Below, one piece after another: positions 41,021 to 50,280 of a DNA stretch of 64,000 nucleotides. The notes beneath the pieces were generated by a model. It was not told the origin of the DNA, searched no databases, and worked only from the letters and a program-made list of their open reading frames with translations. The stretch is from assembly GCA_035464675.1 (NCBI GenBank), contig DATHSA010000081.1:1-64000 (forward strand), in the 5' to 3' direction. The translations under genes and the position numbers were made by a program. Source of the stretch: JAUYIV01 sp035464675. GTDB lineage: Bacteria; Actinomycetota; Acidimicrobiia; Spongiisociales; UBA11373. Every line of letters begins with the position of its first letter. Position 1 is the first letter of the stretch.

Positions 41021-42543
41021 ACCGGGGGCACCCCGTGGCGCCGATCTGAGAACCCGCGTTCCTTGTTCGACGCGTAGGCCAGCCTGGCGATCAATTGGTC
41101 GCGCAGTTCGCCGGGCTCGACGACGGCATCGACCACGAGGTCGGACGCGAGCCGGAGCAGGTCGACGTCCTCCTCGTACTCCGCCCGTTTGTCGGCCACG
41201 AATCGGTCCCTCTCGGCCGGGTCCTCGATCGACTGGATCGTGTTGAAGTAGACGGCATTGATGGCGGCCTCCGGCCCCATGACCGCGATCTCGGCCGTCG
41301 GCAGGGCGATGGTGGCGTCCGGGCGGAAACCCGGCCCCGAGAAGGCGTACAGACCCGCTCCGTAGGCCTTGCGTACGATCACCGACACCTTCGGGACGGT
41401 GGCCTCGGCGATGGCCGTCAGCATCTTGGCCCCGGCCCGGATGATTCCCTGGCGTTCGACCTCGGTACCGATCATGAACCCGGGAACGTCGGCGAAGAAG
41501 ACGAGGGGGATGTTGAAGGCATCGCACAGCCAGATGAACCTCGCCGCCTTGTCGGCGGAGTCGACGAAGAGCACTCCACCGAGGTGGTTGGGCTGCGACG
41601 CCACGATGCCCACCGGCCGCCCACCCAGCCGAGCGAGGCTGGTGATGACCTCCGTGGCATAGAGTTCCTTCACCTCGAGCAGGCTGTCCTCGTCGAACAC
41701 CCCCTCGAGGAACCGCATCATGTCGTACCCCTGGCGTGCGTCGTCGGGGACCACTTCTGCGGGGTCGACATCACCTGGACCCTCGAACTCGTACAGGGGA
41801 GGGTCGACGGTGAAGTCCGACGGGAAGTAGGAGAAGTACGTGCGCGCCCAGGCGATGGCCTCCTCGTCGCTGGACACGAGCGCGTCGCCGCAGCCGCTCA
41901 CGGTGCAGTGCATCCGGGCGCCGCCGAGTTCCTCGAGGTCGGTGTGCTCACCGATGACCATCTCGGCCATCCGCGGCGAGCCGAGGTACATCGACGCGCG
42001 GCCCTCGACCATGATCACGACGTCACAGAATGACGGGATGTAGGCGCCGCCGGCCGCAGACGGGCCGAAAAGGCAGCAGATCTGGGGCACGCGGCCGCTC
42101 AGGCGCACCTGGTTCCAGAAGATCTTTCCCGCGCCGCGCCGCCCGGGGAACAGCTCGACCTGGTCCGTGATGCGCGCCCCGGCCGAGTCCACGAGATAGA
42201 ACACGGGCAGGCGCTCGTCATAGGCCGATTCGAGTGAGCGGATGATCTTCTCGACCGTGCGCGCCCCCCACGAGCCGGCCTTCACGGTGGGGTCGTTGGC
42301 AATGACCACGACGGCCCGACCGTCGACGGACCCCCTGCCCGTCACGACGGCGTCTGCGGCGAGGTCGTCACCCAGGGCATTGGCGAGGAGGCCGTCCTCC
42401 ACGAACGAACCCGGGTCGCACAAGAGATCGACGCGATCGCGGACGAAGAGCTTCCCCTGCTCGGCGATCTTCTCGTGGTACTTCTCGGGGCCTCCGCTGA
42501 GGGCCTGCTCGGCCGACTTGCGGAGCCGTTCGTGCTCGGTCAA
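41017..42543 (-). CDS. Acyl-CoA carboxylase carboxyltransferase (beta) subunit
   Basis: A 508-residue carboxyltransferase of the propionyl/acetyl/methylcrotonyl-CoA carboxylase type. Characteristic segments are GARITDQVELFPGRRGAGKIF, CLFGPSAAGGAYIPSFCDVVIMVEG, and ADVPGFMIGTEVERQGIIRAGAKML. It needs a biotin-carrying alpha subunit, not in the window. The substrate is uncertain. TTG start at 42543 overlaps the der stop (TTGA). Confidence 0.9.
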   Translation of the reverse strand: MTEHERLRKSAEQALSGGPEKYHEKIAEQGKLFVRDRVDLLCDPGSFVEDGLLANALGDDLAADAVVTGRGSVDGRAVVVIANDPTVKAGSWGARTVEKIIRSLESAYDERLPVFYLVDSAGARITDQVELFPGRRGAGKIFWNQVRLSGRVPQICCLFGPSAAGGAYIPSFCDVVIMVEGRASMYLGSPRMAEMVIGEHTDLEELGGARMHCTVSGCGDALVSSDEEAIAWARTYFSYFPSDFTVDPPLYEFEGPGDVDPAEVVPDDARQGYDMMRFLEGVFDEDSLLEVKELYATEVITSLARLGGRPVGIVASQPNHLGGVLFVDSADKAARFIWLCDAFNIPLVFFADVPGFMIGTEVERQGIIRAGAKMLTAIAEATVPKVSVIVRKAYGAGLYAFSGPGFRPDATIALPTAEIAVMGPEAAINAVYFNTIQSIEDPAERDRFVADKRAEYEEDVDLLRLASDLVVDAVVEPGELRDQLIARLAYASNKERGFSDRRHGVPPV

Positions 42544-43856
42544 TCGAGATCTCTCCGGGGTCGCCTGCGAGGCACCAAGCGTATCGGTGTGCCCAGGAAG
42601 TCGTAGGCGTTTCGCAGGCGGCCCTCCAGGAACCGCAGGTAGTCCGGGCCCAGCTCGCCTCCCCGCACGAACAGGACGATGGTCGGGGGTTCGGTACCCG
42701 CCTGGACCGCATACATGATTCGGGCTCTGCGCCCCCGACGCACCGGGGGTGGGTGCGCCTCCTGCCATTCGAGCACCCGCCGGTTCAACTCGGGGGTGGG
42801 GATCCTCCCGGCCCGAGCCTCCAGGACGGCGAGGATCGCGGCACCGAGACGGTGGAGGCGCGCGCCGGTGAGAGCCGACAGGCGCAGCACCGGCGCCCAT
42901 GAGACGAAGGCCAGGCGATCACCCACCCCGTCCTCGGTGACAGCCTTCTGTTCGGTGTCGGTGACGTCCCACTTGTTGAGAAGGACGATCAGCCCGCTCC
43001 CGCTCTCGACGATCTCCTCGGCGAGGCGCTGCTCCTGATGCGTCACACCTTCGGTGCCGTCGATCACCAGGAGTGCCACGTCGGCCTGGGCGAGCGATTC
43101 CCGCGCCCGCAGCACCGAGTAGAACTCACTCGACTCGTCGACCCGCGACCGGCGGCGGATCCCCGCGGTGTCCACGATCCGGTATCGCTGCCCGTCGATC
43201 TCGGCCTCGGCGTCGATCGGATCACGGGTGGTGCCGGGCTCGGGGCTCACCACCACGCGCTCCTCCCCCACCAGCCGGTTGAGGAGGGTGGATTTGCCGA
43301 CATTGGGCCGGCCGAGGATCGCGATCGTGGGCGCCGCGTCCTCCGGTTCAGCCACGACGGCCGGCAACATGTCGACGATCCCGTCGAGCAGGTCACCCAC
43401 GTTGCGCCCGTGGAGGGCGCTCACCGGGTGGGGCTCGCCCAGTCCCAGGGCCCACAGGTGCCCGAGGTCGAGTTCGCCCTTCGGGCCATCGACCTTGTTG
43501 GCGACCAGTGCGACCGGGACCGACGACTTCTGGACGACGCGGGCGATTGCCAGATCGTCGTCTCCGAGCGGGCTGGTCGCGTCGGCGACGAAGAGCACCA
43601 GGTCGGCGCTCCGTACGGCTGCCTCTGCCTGCCCGCGGATGTCGGCGGTGAGCGCGCCCGTCCCGGTCTCCCACCCGCCGGTGTCGACGACGAGGAACGG
43701 GATGCCGTTCCACTCGGCGGTGAACTCTCGCCGGTCACGGGTGACCCCCGGGCGTTCCTCGACGACGGCGGCCCGTCGTTTGAGGACCCGGTTCACGAGA
43801 GTCGACTTGCCGACATTCGGGCGGCCGACGACGGCGACTACGGGGAGGCGGGGCAC
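42540..43856 (-). CDS. der: Ribosome-assembly GTPase Der (EngA)
   Basis: A 438-residue tandem GTPase needed for 50S maturation. Two GRPNVGKST P-loops (near residues 11 and 183), DTGG and DTAG switch motifs, NKVD and NKWD specificity motifs, and a C-terminal KH-like domain. GTG start, 6 bases after TATCCT. The carboxyltransferase gene follows in the same unit; it is divergent from ispH. Confidence 0.95.
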   Translation of the reverse strand: MPRLPVVAVVGRPNVGKSTLVNRVLKRRAAVVEERPGVTRDRREFTAEWNGIPFLVVDTGGWETGTGALTADIRGQAEAAVRSADLVLFVADATSPLGDDDLAIARVVQKSSVPVALVANKVDGPKGELDLGHLWALGLGEPHPVSALHGRNVGDLLDGIVDMLPAVVAEPEDAAPTIAILGRPNVGKSTLLNRLVGEERVVVSPEPGTTRDPIDAEAEIDGQRYRIVDTAGIRRRSRVDESSEFYSVLRARESLAQADVALLVIDGTEGVTHQEQRLAEEIVESGSGLIVLLNKWDVTDTEQKAVTEDGVGDRLAFVSWAPVLRLSALTGARLHRLGAAILAVLEARAGRIPTPELNRRVLEWQEAHPPPVRRGRRARIMYAVQAGTEPPTIVLFVRGGELGPDYLRFLEGRLRNAYDFLGTPIRLVPRRRPRRDLD

Positions 43857-43943
43857 CGGACAAGGATATGCCCGAGGCAGAGGGGAGCAGAGCCCCGACC
43901 GGATCCGACGGCATTCCCTCGGGGTCGCCGTACCATCCGGGCC
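43857..43943. promoter_or_regulatory. Divergent leaderless promoters of der and ispH
   Basis: Minus: TATCCT (43868-43863), 6 bases before the der GTG. Plus: TACCAT (43931-43936), 7 bases before the ispH GTG. Confidence 0.5.
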
Positions 43944-44999
43944 GTGGTCGACTCAGTTCTTCTCGCCGAGCCCCGCGGTTTCTGCGCCGGTGTCGAGATG
44001 GCGATCAAGGCCCTCACATGGATGGTCCGTGTCTTCGACCCGCCCGTCTACTGCTACCACGAGATCGTTCACAACGCCTCCGTGGTCGGCGTGTTCGAGC
44101 GCGCCGGGGTGGTCTTCGTCGAATCCATCGACGAGGTGCCGGCCGGTGCCCCGATCATGCTCTCGGCTCATGGCTCGGCGCCCGAGATCGTCGACGCGGC
44201 GACCAAGAGAAGCGCCGTCATGGTCGATGCGGTCTGCCCGCTGGTGACCAAGGTGCATCACGAGGTCAAGTCGCGCGCCGGTGCCGGGTACGACATCATC
44301 TACGTCGGGCACGAGGGCCACGACGAGGCGATCGGCACGGTCGCCGAGGCACCCCATGCAGTCACCCTGGTCGACCCCGAGGACGGCCTCGGCTCCTTCG
44401 AGCCGGCCGATTCCGGCCGTGTGGCGCTCGTGGCCCAGACGACGCTCGGACTCTTCGAATGGGAGAAGGTGCTGGAGGATGCAGGGGCGCGCTTCCCCGA
44501 TCTGTGGACGGCCCGTCGGAGCGACCTCTGCTACGCCACCACGAACCGCCAGGAGGCGGTTCAGGAACTGGCGCGGAGATCCGACCTCGTACTGGTCGTC
44601 GGCTCCGAGAACTCGTCGAACACGAGGGCTCTGGTGCGCGTCGCCCGCTCGGAGGGTGTGGCCGCCCATCGGGTGGACGGGCCGGAGTCCATCGACCCGG
44701 CGTGGCTGGAAGATGCCTCCGTCGTGGGTGTCACCGCCGGGGCGTCGGCCCCCGATCGCTCGGTGCGCGAGGTGATCGCCGCAGTCGGTGCGAAGCAGGG
44801 CGTGGAACCGGTTCGCGTCACCGAGGAGGGTGAGTACTTCCCGCCCCCGCCTCAGTTGCGGGCCTTCCTCAAGGCGCTGCAGGGCGCGGTCGAGGCAGGG
44901 GTGACCGCGCGGATGCCCGGCCGACCGGGCCTCCTCGATCAGGACCGGTCATGGGGCGCCACCGAGGCCCTGGAGATGCTGTCGGGCGTTCCGGTCTGA
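43944..44999 (+). CDS. ispH: 4-hydroxy-3-methylbut-2-enyl diphosphate reductase
   Basis: A 351-residue iron-sulfur enzyme, the last step of the MEP isoprenoid pathway. The three cluster cysteines are in RGFCAGVEMA (Cys14), DAVCPLVTKVH and DLCYATTNRQ; SENSSNTRAL and VTAGASAPD are the other family motifs. GTG start at 43944. It interrupts a minus-strand block and is convergent with cmk. Confidence 0.95.
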   Translation: MVDSVLLAEPRGFCAGVEMAIKALTWMVRVFDPPVYCYHEIVHNASVVGVFERAGVVFVESIDEVPAGAPIMLSAHGSAPEIVDAATKRSAVMVDAVCPLVTKVHHEVKSRAGAGYDIIYVGHEGHDEAIGTVAEAPHAVTLVDPEDGLGSFEPADSGRVALVAQTTLGLFEWEKVLEDAGARFPDLWTARRSDLCYATTNRQEAVQELARRSDLVLVVGSENSSNTRALVRVARSEGVAAHRVDGPESIDPAWLEDASVVGVTAGASAPDRSVREVIAAVGAKQGVEPVRVTEEGEYFPPPPQLRAFLKALQGAVEAGVTARMPGRPGLLDQDRSWGATEALEMLSGVPV

Positions 45000-45000
45000 C

Positions 45001-45645
45001 TCAGACCGTCTCCACGAGGTCGAGGATCCGGCCAACCACATCTGCGATCGTGAGGTCGGATGTGTCGATGGTCACGGCATCGTCGGCGGCTCTCAGCGGG
45101 GATGCCGCTCGCGACGTGTCGGCTTCGTCGCGGCGAGCGATCTGCTCGAGGATGCCTTCGACCGTGTGGCCCTCTGCTTCCGGGTCGGCGGCTCGCCGGC
45201 GGGCTCGCACGTCGGGATCCGCCGTCAGGAACACCTTGACCGGTGCGTCGGGGAAGACCACCGTCCCGATATCCCTGCCTTCCACGACCGCTTCGCCTCC
45301 ATGGCGGGCCACCCACAGCCGCTGGAGCTCGACCACGGCCCGCCTCACCCGGGCATGCGCGGCCACGACACTCACGGCCGCCGTGACCGCAGGCGACCTG
45401 AGGTCCAGGGAGACGTCGGCGCCGTTCAGCAGGAGCCGGCCCTCCTGGAAGTCGATCTCGATCCCGTGCAACGCGTCGAGCACGTCTCCGGCGTCGGCGG
45501 GATCCCCGCCGGCTCGGAGCGTGACCAACGTCGCCAACCTGTAGTAGGCACCCGTGTCGAGGTACGGGATACCCAGCGCGGCGGCGACCGCGCGCGACAC
45601 CGTGCTCTTACCGACCCCACTGGGGCCATCTATCGCGACGACCAC
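45001..45645 (-). CDS. cmk: Cytidylate kinase
   Basis: A 214-residue kinase that phosphorylates CMP and dCMP. P-loop GPSGVGKST near residue 8, YLDTGAYYRLAT and the VEGRDIGTVVFPDAPVKVFLTA segment are diagnostic. GTG at 45645 lies inside the 3' end of aroA (16-base overlap) with GGAGG 4 bases upstream. Confidence 0.93.
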   Translation of the reverse strand: MVVAIDGPSGVGKSTVSRAVAAALGIPYLDTGAYYRLATLVTLRAGGDPADAGDVLDALHGIEIDFQEGRLLLNGADVSLDLRSPAVTAAVSVVAAHARVRRAVVELQRLWVARHGGEAVVEGRDIGTVVFPDAPVKVFLTADPDVRARRRAADPEAEGHTVEGILEQIARRDEADTSRAASPLRAADDAVTIDTSDLTIADVVGRILDLVETV

Positions 45646-46892
45646 ATGGCCTCCAACACTGCGGCGAAGCCGGGCCACGATACGCGGACGGCGTCGAACC
45701 CATCGATCTCGACCTCTGCCCCGGCGGACGCGGCCACGGCGGCGGCCATCGCGATGCGGTGGTCTCCCCGGGCGTCGACGGCTCCACCGCGGAGGCGCCC
45801 GCCGTCGATGGTGAACCCGTCCTCCCATTCCTCGGCTGTGCCGTCCAGGGCGCGGATCATGGCGACGGTGGCGCTGACCCGGTCGGACTCCTTCGTTCTG
45901 AGCTCGCCGGCGTCGCGGACGATCGTGGGGCCGTGGGCGTGGGCGGCGGCGATCGCCAGCACGGGGAGTTCGTCGAGGGAACGCGTCGAGGAGACTCCTG
46001 TGACCTCGATCCCCCTGAGCGCGGCGCCGCCGACGGTCACATCTCCCACCGGATCGCCGAGGATCTCTCCTGTGACCACGGCGGTCACATCGGCCCCCAT
46101 GGCTCCGAGCGCCTCGAGAATCCCGGTACGGCCCGGGTTCAGCGACACCCCGGGGGTCTCGACGCGGGCACCGGGGACGATCGCCGCCGCCACCCACAGG
46201 AACGCGGCCGCCGAGGGGTCTCCGGGGAGTGCCAGTTCGAGGGCCGGCACCGGTCCCGGACGGATCTCGAACCGGCCGTCGGGAAGCGCCGTGCCAAGGC
46301 CGAGATGCGCGAGCCAGCGCTCCGTGTGATCCCGGTAGCCCGGCGGCGAGTCCAGGGTCGTCACCCCCTCCGCCTGGATCGCCGCGAGGACAGAGGCGGT
46401 CCTCACCTGGGCACTCGGGATCGGGATCTCGAGGGCCGTGCCGATCAGCGGGCCCCCGATCACCGAGATCGGGGGCGTGCCGGACGGAGACACCTCGACC
46501 GTGGCGCCGAGTTCTCGCAGCGGCTCGACGAGGCGCTGCATCGGGCGAACCATCAGTGAGGCATCTCCTGTGATCGTCGTGGTGAACTCCTGCCCCGCGA
46601 CCGCGCCGGCGAGCAGGCGCATCGTCGTCGCCGAATTGGCCGTGTCGATCGCAGCGACCGGCGGCCTCCATCGATCGACGCCCGGCGACCTCACCGCCTC
46701 CCCATCGATGTCGACGCCCACGGCACGCAGGGCCGAGCGCGTCGCAGAGACATCCCTTCCCCGCCCGAGGCCGGAGATCCGGGAGGTTCCGGAGGCCATT
46801 GCCGCCAGGAAGAGGGCTCGGTGGGACAGGGACTTGTCGCCGGGTGCCTCCACCCTTGCCGCGAAGGGCTCGCCGGGACCGATGAACTTCAC
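45630..46892 (-). CDS. aroA: 3-phosphoshikimate 1-carboxyvinyltransferase (EPSP synthase)
   Basis: A 420-residue shikimate-pathway enzyme. PGDKSLSHRALFLAAMASG near residue 18 and DTANSATTMRLLAG are the substrate-binding motifs (the latter replaces the common NSGTTMRLL or NAGTAMR); DELPVLAIAAAHA, ELRTKESDR and GDHRIAMA follow. GTG at 46892 overlaps the rluB stop with GGAGGG upstream. Confidence 0.93.
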   Translation of the reverse strand: MKFIGPGEPFAARVEAPGDKSLSHRALFLAAMASGTSRISGLGRGRDVSATRSALRAVGVDIDGEAVRSPGVDRWRPPVAAIDTANSATTMRLLAGAVAGQEFTTTITGDASLMVRPMQRLVEPLRELGATVEVSPSGTPPISVIGGPLIGTALEIPIPSAQVRTASVLAAIQAEGVTTLDSPPGYRDHTERWLAHLGLGTALPDGRFEIRPGPVPALELALPGDPSAAAFLWVAAAIVPGARVETPGVSLNPGRTGILEALGAMGADVTAVVTGEILGDPVGDVTVGGAALRGIEVTGVSSTRSLDELPVLAIAAAHAHGPTIVRDAGELRTKESDRVSATVAMIRALDGTAEEWEDGFTIDGGRLRGGAVDARGDHRIAMAAAVAASAGAEVEIDGFDAVRVSWPGFAAVLEAMWSSR

Positions 46893-47611
46893 GAGCCCTC
46901 CATCCCGGCCGCGCGGTACAGCGAGCGAACCTCCTCGGTCGAGAGTGGCCGCCACTCTCCCGGCTTCAGAGAGGTGTCGCGTACCGGCCCGATGGCGGTT
47001 CTGACGAGGGCGAGCACCCGGTGACCCACCGCGTCGAACATACGGCGCACCTCCCGGTTGCGCCCCTCCCCCATCACCACCTCGACGAGTGTCTCGCCAC
47101 CGAATCGGTCCACGACGCGGGCCGACACGGCCGCCGCCGGCCCGTCGTCGAGGTCCACTCCCGTGGTGAGGGCGTCGAGGGCCGCCCGTCCCGGATCTCC
47201 GGCTACACGCGCCAGGTAGGTCTTGGTCACGCCGTGGCTCGGGTGGGTCACCACGGCGGTCAGATCGCCGTCGTTGGTGACGATGAGGAGGCCCTCGGAG
47301 TCGGCATCGAGTCGTCCCACCGGATACACCCTGGTATCGGCCGGCACCAGGTCCACGACCGTCCTCCGACCATGAGGGTCGTCGGCGGTGCTCACGACGC
47401 CGACGGGTTTGTTGAGGAGGTAGTGGACGAGGTCCGGCCGGATGGGAAGTGGCACCTCATCGACGAGCACCCGTGCGGTGGAAGGATCGACCTTCTGCCC
47501 GAGATGAGCCGGCTCACCGTCGACGGTCACCCTTCCGTCCCGGATCATGTCCTCTGCCGTGCGACGCGACGCGATGCCGGTGTGGGCGATCAGCTTCTGG
47601 AGTCGTTCGAT
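46889..47611 (-). CDS. rluB: Pseudouridine synthase, RluB/RsuA family
   Basis: A 240-residue rRNA pseudouridine synthase: S4 RNA-binding domain (ERLQKLIAHTGIASRRTAEDMI) then catalytic VGRLDADSEGLLIVTNDGDL with its Asp. No ATG, GTG, TTG or CTG lies near the conserved N-terminus. An ATC at 47611, 4 bases after GGAGG, aligns with the Met of homologues (MERLQK becomes IERLQK), so AUC may start translation. Overlaps scpB by 22 bases. Confidence 0.87.
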   Translation of the reverse strand: MERLQKLIAHTGIASRRTAEDMIRDGRVTVDGEPAHLGQKVDPSTARVLVDEVPLPIRPDLVHYLLNKPVGVVSTADDPHGRRTVVDLVPADTRVYPVGRLDADSEGLLIVTNDGDLTAVVTHPSHGVTKTYLARVAGDPGRAALDALTTGVDLDDGPAAAVSARVVDRFGGETLVEVVMGEGRNREVRRMFDAVGHRVLALVRTAIGPVRDTSLKPGEWRPLSTEEVRSLYRAAGMEGS

Positions 47612-48168
47612 GGGTCCTCCGGACGGAACGGCCGCTCGAGCGCCTCGACGACGTCGGGTGGGGGAACGTGGTCGGCAAGAGGCGGAAGGTCGGAAAGCGC
47701 GTTGAGTCCCATCTTCTCCAGGAACAGCTCCGTGGTTCCGTAGAGGAACGCCTGTCCCGAACCCGGCGCCGTGCCCACCACCTCGATCAGGCCGCGGCGC
47801 TCGAGGGTCCGGAGGGCCTGTTCGGAGTCGACGCCCCTGATGTCGCCCACCTGCCCCCTGGACACCGGCTGGCGATAGGCGACGACCGCCAGCGACTCCA
47901 GCGCGGCGCGTGACACCCGGGTCGCGGTCGGCGAGGCCGCAAAGCGCTCCAGGTAGGGCCGCAGGTCGGGGCGGGTGTAGAGGCGCCACCCACCCCCCGA
48001 CTCGCGCAGTACGAGACCACTGCCGGATTCCGAGAGCCGGTCGGCCAGCCTGGTGAGGGCCTGCTCGATCTCACTGGGCGGGAGCTCCAGCACCTCGGAC
48101 AGTTCGGCCGCGGGCACCGGTGACTCGGCGACGAAGAGAATCGCCTCCAGTGCGGCGTTCGCATCCAT
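47590..48168 (-). CDS. scpB: Segregation and condensation protein B
   Basis: A 192-residue winged-helix kleisin partner (ALEAILFVAESPVPAAELSEVL, then LESLAVVAYRQPVSRGQVGDIRGV). Works with ScpA and SMC in chromosome condensation. ATG overlaps the scpA stop (ATGA). Confidence 0.94.
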   Translation of the reverse strand: MDANAALEAILFVAESPVPAAELSEVLELPPSEIEQALTRLADRLSESGSGLVLRESGGGWRLYTRPDLRPYLERFAASPTATRVSRAALESLAVVAYRQPVSRGQVGDIRGVDSEQALRTLERRGLIEVVGTAPGSGQAFLYGTTELFLEKMGLNALSDLPPLADHVPPPDVVEALERPFRPEDPSNDSRS

Positions 48169-48944
48169 CAGCCGGCCTCCCGGGGACGGTCCCACTCCGA
48201 CACGAGGTCTCCTCCGGCCCCGTCCATGCGGCGCAGTGTGATCCGGGCAGACGGCTCCGACTGGCGCGCCTGGACGAGCCCCCACCGGGCCAACTCCAGT
48301 ACGGCGAGGAAATAGGCCACCACCTCCACCGGCCGCCCGAGATGGGCGGTGACGCGCTCGAAATCGGTTTCGATCTCGGTGTCGAGCCTACGCCTGAGAT
48401 CGGTCATGGCCTCGGTGACGGAGGGCAGGTCGAGGTCCAGGTGGTCGAGGTCGGGCTCCGCCACGGGGCGAGCCAGGACCCGTTGTGCCAGGTCGGAGAA
48501 CTCGGCGACGCCGAGACTCAGGCGCACCTCGGAGGGCGGAGGGTCGATCGTGTCGTCCAGACCGGCGTATCGGGGAACCAGGAGCTCCGTCGATTCGAGG
48601 CGATGCGCCAGGACGGCGGCGACGTCCTTGAAGGTGAGGTTGGCGAGAAGCCGCGAGAGGAGGCGGTCGCGTTCCTCGGCGAGGAGGAGGTCTTCGTCGA
48701 GGTCGACCTCGGTGTCGCCAGGCAGGAGACTGCGCGCCTTCAGCTGGACGAGGGTCGCCGCGATCACCAGGAATTCCGACGTCACTTCGAGATCAAGGGT
48801 CTTCATCACCTCGACGTGGGCGAGGTACTCGGCAACCAGGTCGGAGAGGCTGAGATCGGTCACCTCGAGGCGGTGGGAGGTGATCAGCTGCAACAGCAGG
48901 TCGAGGGGACCCTCGTAGATGGGGGTGCGCACTTCGAACGTCAT
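48168..48944 (-). CDS. scpA: Segregation and condensation protein A
   Basis: A 258-residue kleisin: IYEGPLDLLLQLITSHRLEVTDLSL and YLAHVEVMKTLDLEVTSEFLVIAATL are the family start, and a C-terminal winged helix binds SMC. Bridges SMC heads. ATG start, 7 bases after TACCAT, so this operon (scpA, scpB, rluB, aroA, cmk) probably has a leaderless first gene. Confidence 0.94.
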   Translation of the reverse strand: MTFEVRTPIYEGPLDLLLQLITSHRLEVTDLSLSDLVAEYLAHVEVMKTLDLEVTSEFLVIAATLVQLKARSLLPGDTEVDLDEDLLLAEERDRLLSRLLANLTFKDVAAVLAHRLESTELLVPRYAGLDDTIDPPPSEVRLSLGVAEFSDLAQRVLARPVAEPDLDHLDLDLPSVTEAMTDLRRRLDTEIETDFERVTAHLGRPVEVVAYFLAVLELARWGLVQARQSEPSARITLRRMDGAGGDLVSEWDRPREAG

Positions 48945-48957
48945 CGGGATGATGGTA
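48945..48957 (-). promoter_or_regulatory. Putative leaderless promoter of the scpA operon
   Basis: TACCAT (48957-48952) is 7 bases before the scpA ATG. Confidence 0.5.
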
Positions 48958-49038
48958 TTCGGCCCGGCCGCTCACCACGTGGTTCTCCGAAACCGTCTCC
49001 TGGTGCCCGCGGCACCCCTCCCACCGCCGTCTGCCCGG

Positions 49039-49524
49039 TCACTCGTCGTCGGCGCGAACCAGTGCGTCCCAATCGGCAGCGGCCACTCCCCGGGGCTTCT
49101 GGCCGTGATGATGGCGGGCGAAGGCCACCACCAGCGGCTCGGCTCCGACCGACTCCAACTCGGCGGCCCCGGCCTCGCCGTGTTCGATGTATGCAGCGAA
49201 CCTGCCCCGGAGCGGCAGTCGGAGCGTCGCGACGACCGATGCCACCGAGCGGCCGATGACCCCGAGCCGGGCATGCCGCTTGCCGATGTCATGGAGCAGG
49301 GCTGCCCTGACCAGTTCGGGGCGATCCGTAGCCAGCTCTGCGACATGCCGCGCCGAGGTGACCGCGTGGGCCTGATCTGCCACCGGCTGAGACCAGAAGA
49401 GCCGGGCAAGGTCCTCTGACAGCACGGTGGCGATCCAGAGCTGGTCCCCCGGTGGCGGGCGGCGCGATCTCAGGGTTCCGAAGAATCTCCGGATGAGGTG
49501 GGCCGGTCGGCCCGGAGCGCTCAT
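49039..49524 (-). CDS. HD-domain protein
   Basis: A 161-residue protein with ARHVAELA, LLHDIGKRHARL and HHHGQKP, the HD-superfamily metal ligands, so a likely metal-dependent phosphohydrolase. Substrate unknown; ends in an acidic tail. ATG overlaps the site-2 protease stop (ATGA). Confidence 0.82.
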   Translation of the reverse strand: MSAPGRPAHLIRRFFGTLRSRRPPPGDQLWIATVLSEDLARLFWSQPVADQAHAVTSARHVAELATDRPELVRAALLHDIGKRHARLGVIGRSVASVVATLRLPLRGRFAAYIEHGEAGAAELESVGAEPLVVAFARHHHGQKPRGVAAADWDALVRADDE

Positions 49525-50162
49525 ATGGCGACCCTGACGACCCAGCCGATCACGTCTCCGAGGAAGGACAGGGAGTCCTCGAACACGAACAACAGGACGA
49601 TCAGGATGATGAAGCCGTATTGCGATATCTGGGCGAATATCCGTCGTCCCTCGGGTCCGAGGACAAGGGGCACGAGGCGGCTCCCATCGAGGGGCGGGAT
49701 GGGGAGCATGTTGAACACGGCAAGGGCGGCGTTGACGACCAGGACGCCGATGAGCACGTCGGTCAGGAGCCCGTCGGCCGTCCTGAACACCTGCCCCTCG
49801 ACCTCGATGAACGGTCCGAACCGCCCCACCGCGAACGCGATCAGCAGGTTCGTGGCGGGTCCGGCCAGAGCAGTGATCGCCATGCCGCCGACGGGCCGGT
49901 CGAAGTGGTGTGGCTGCACCGGCACCGGCTTCGCCCAGCCGAACACGTTCTGGCGGGCAAGCGCGAGCATCGCGGGAAGGAGGATGGAGCCGAAGGGGTC
50001 GATGTGCTTGACGGGGTTGAGGGTCAGCCTCCCGCGGTCACGTGCCGTGGGGTCGCCGAGCCGATAGGCGACGTACCCGTGCGCCACCTCGTGGAGGATC
50101 ACCGACGGAATGAGGATCGCGATGAAGAGGAGCGCGTCGATGAGGGCGTTGTCGTGGATCAA
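49521..50162 (-). CDS. Site-2 protease family (M50) membrane metallopeptidase
   Basis: A 213-residue intramembrane protease-like protein. Zinc motif HEVAH at 24-28 within the first helix and the second ligand in NMLPIPPLDGSR. Four to five hydrophobic segments. This short type lacks PDZ domains. TTG start at 50162 with GGGAG upstream, directly beside the heptad repeats. Confidence 0.85.
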   Translation of the reverse strand: MIHDNALIDALLFIAILIPSVILHEVAHGYVAYRLGDPTARDRGRLTLNPVKHIDPFGSILLPAMLALARQNVFGWAKPVPVQPHHFDRPVGGMAITALAGPATNLLIAFAVGRFGPFIEVEGQVFRTADGLLTDVLIGVLVVNAALAVFNMLPIPPLDGSRLVPLVLGPEGRRIFAQISQYGFIILIVLLFVFEDSLSFLGDVIGWVVRVAI

Positions 50163-50166
50163 GCCC

Positions 50167-50258
50167 GTCTCCCGTCGCCGGTCTCCCGTCTCCCGTCAAC
50201 GGTGCCGGAGATGGCTGGCGGCGGTCCTGCGGGCGACGGGCGACGGGCGACGGGCGAC
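50167..50258 (-). repeat. Seven-base tandem repeats forming a hairpin, copy 3
   Basis: GTCTCCC, GTCGCCG, GTCTCCC, GTCTCCC (50167-50194) face four GGGCGAC units (50231-50258) in inverted orientation. Together they can fold into a long imperfect stem, 22 bases past the DksA-like stop codon. Possible terminator or 3' stabiliser. Confidence 0.7.
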
Positions 50259-50280
50259 CGGGCCGGGATCAAGTGAGGCC

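Noticed and set aside
41017..42543. Biotin carboxylase or biotin carrier subunit next to the carboxyltransferase
   Set aside because: Neither is found within the window; the neighbours are der and a 39-residue membrane protein.
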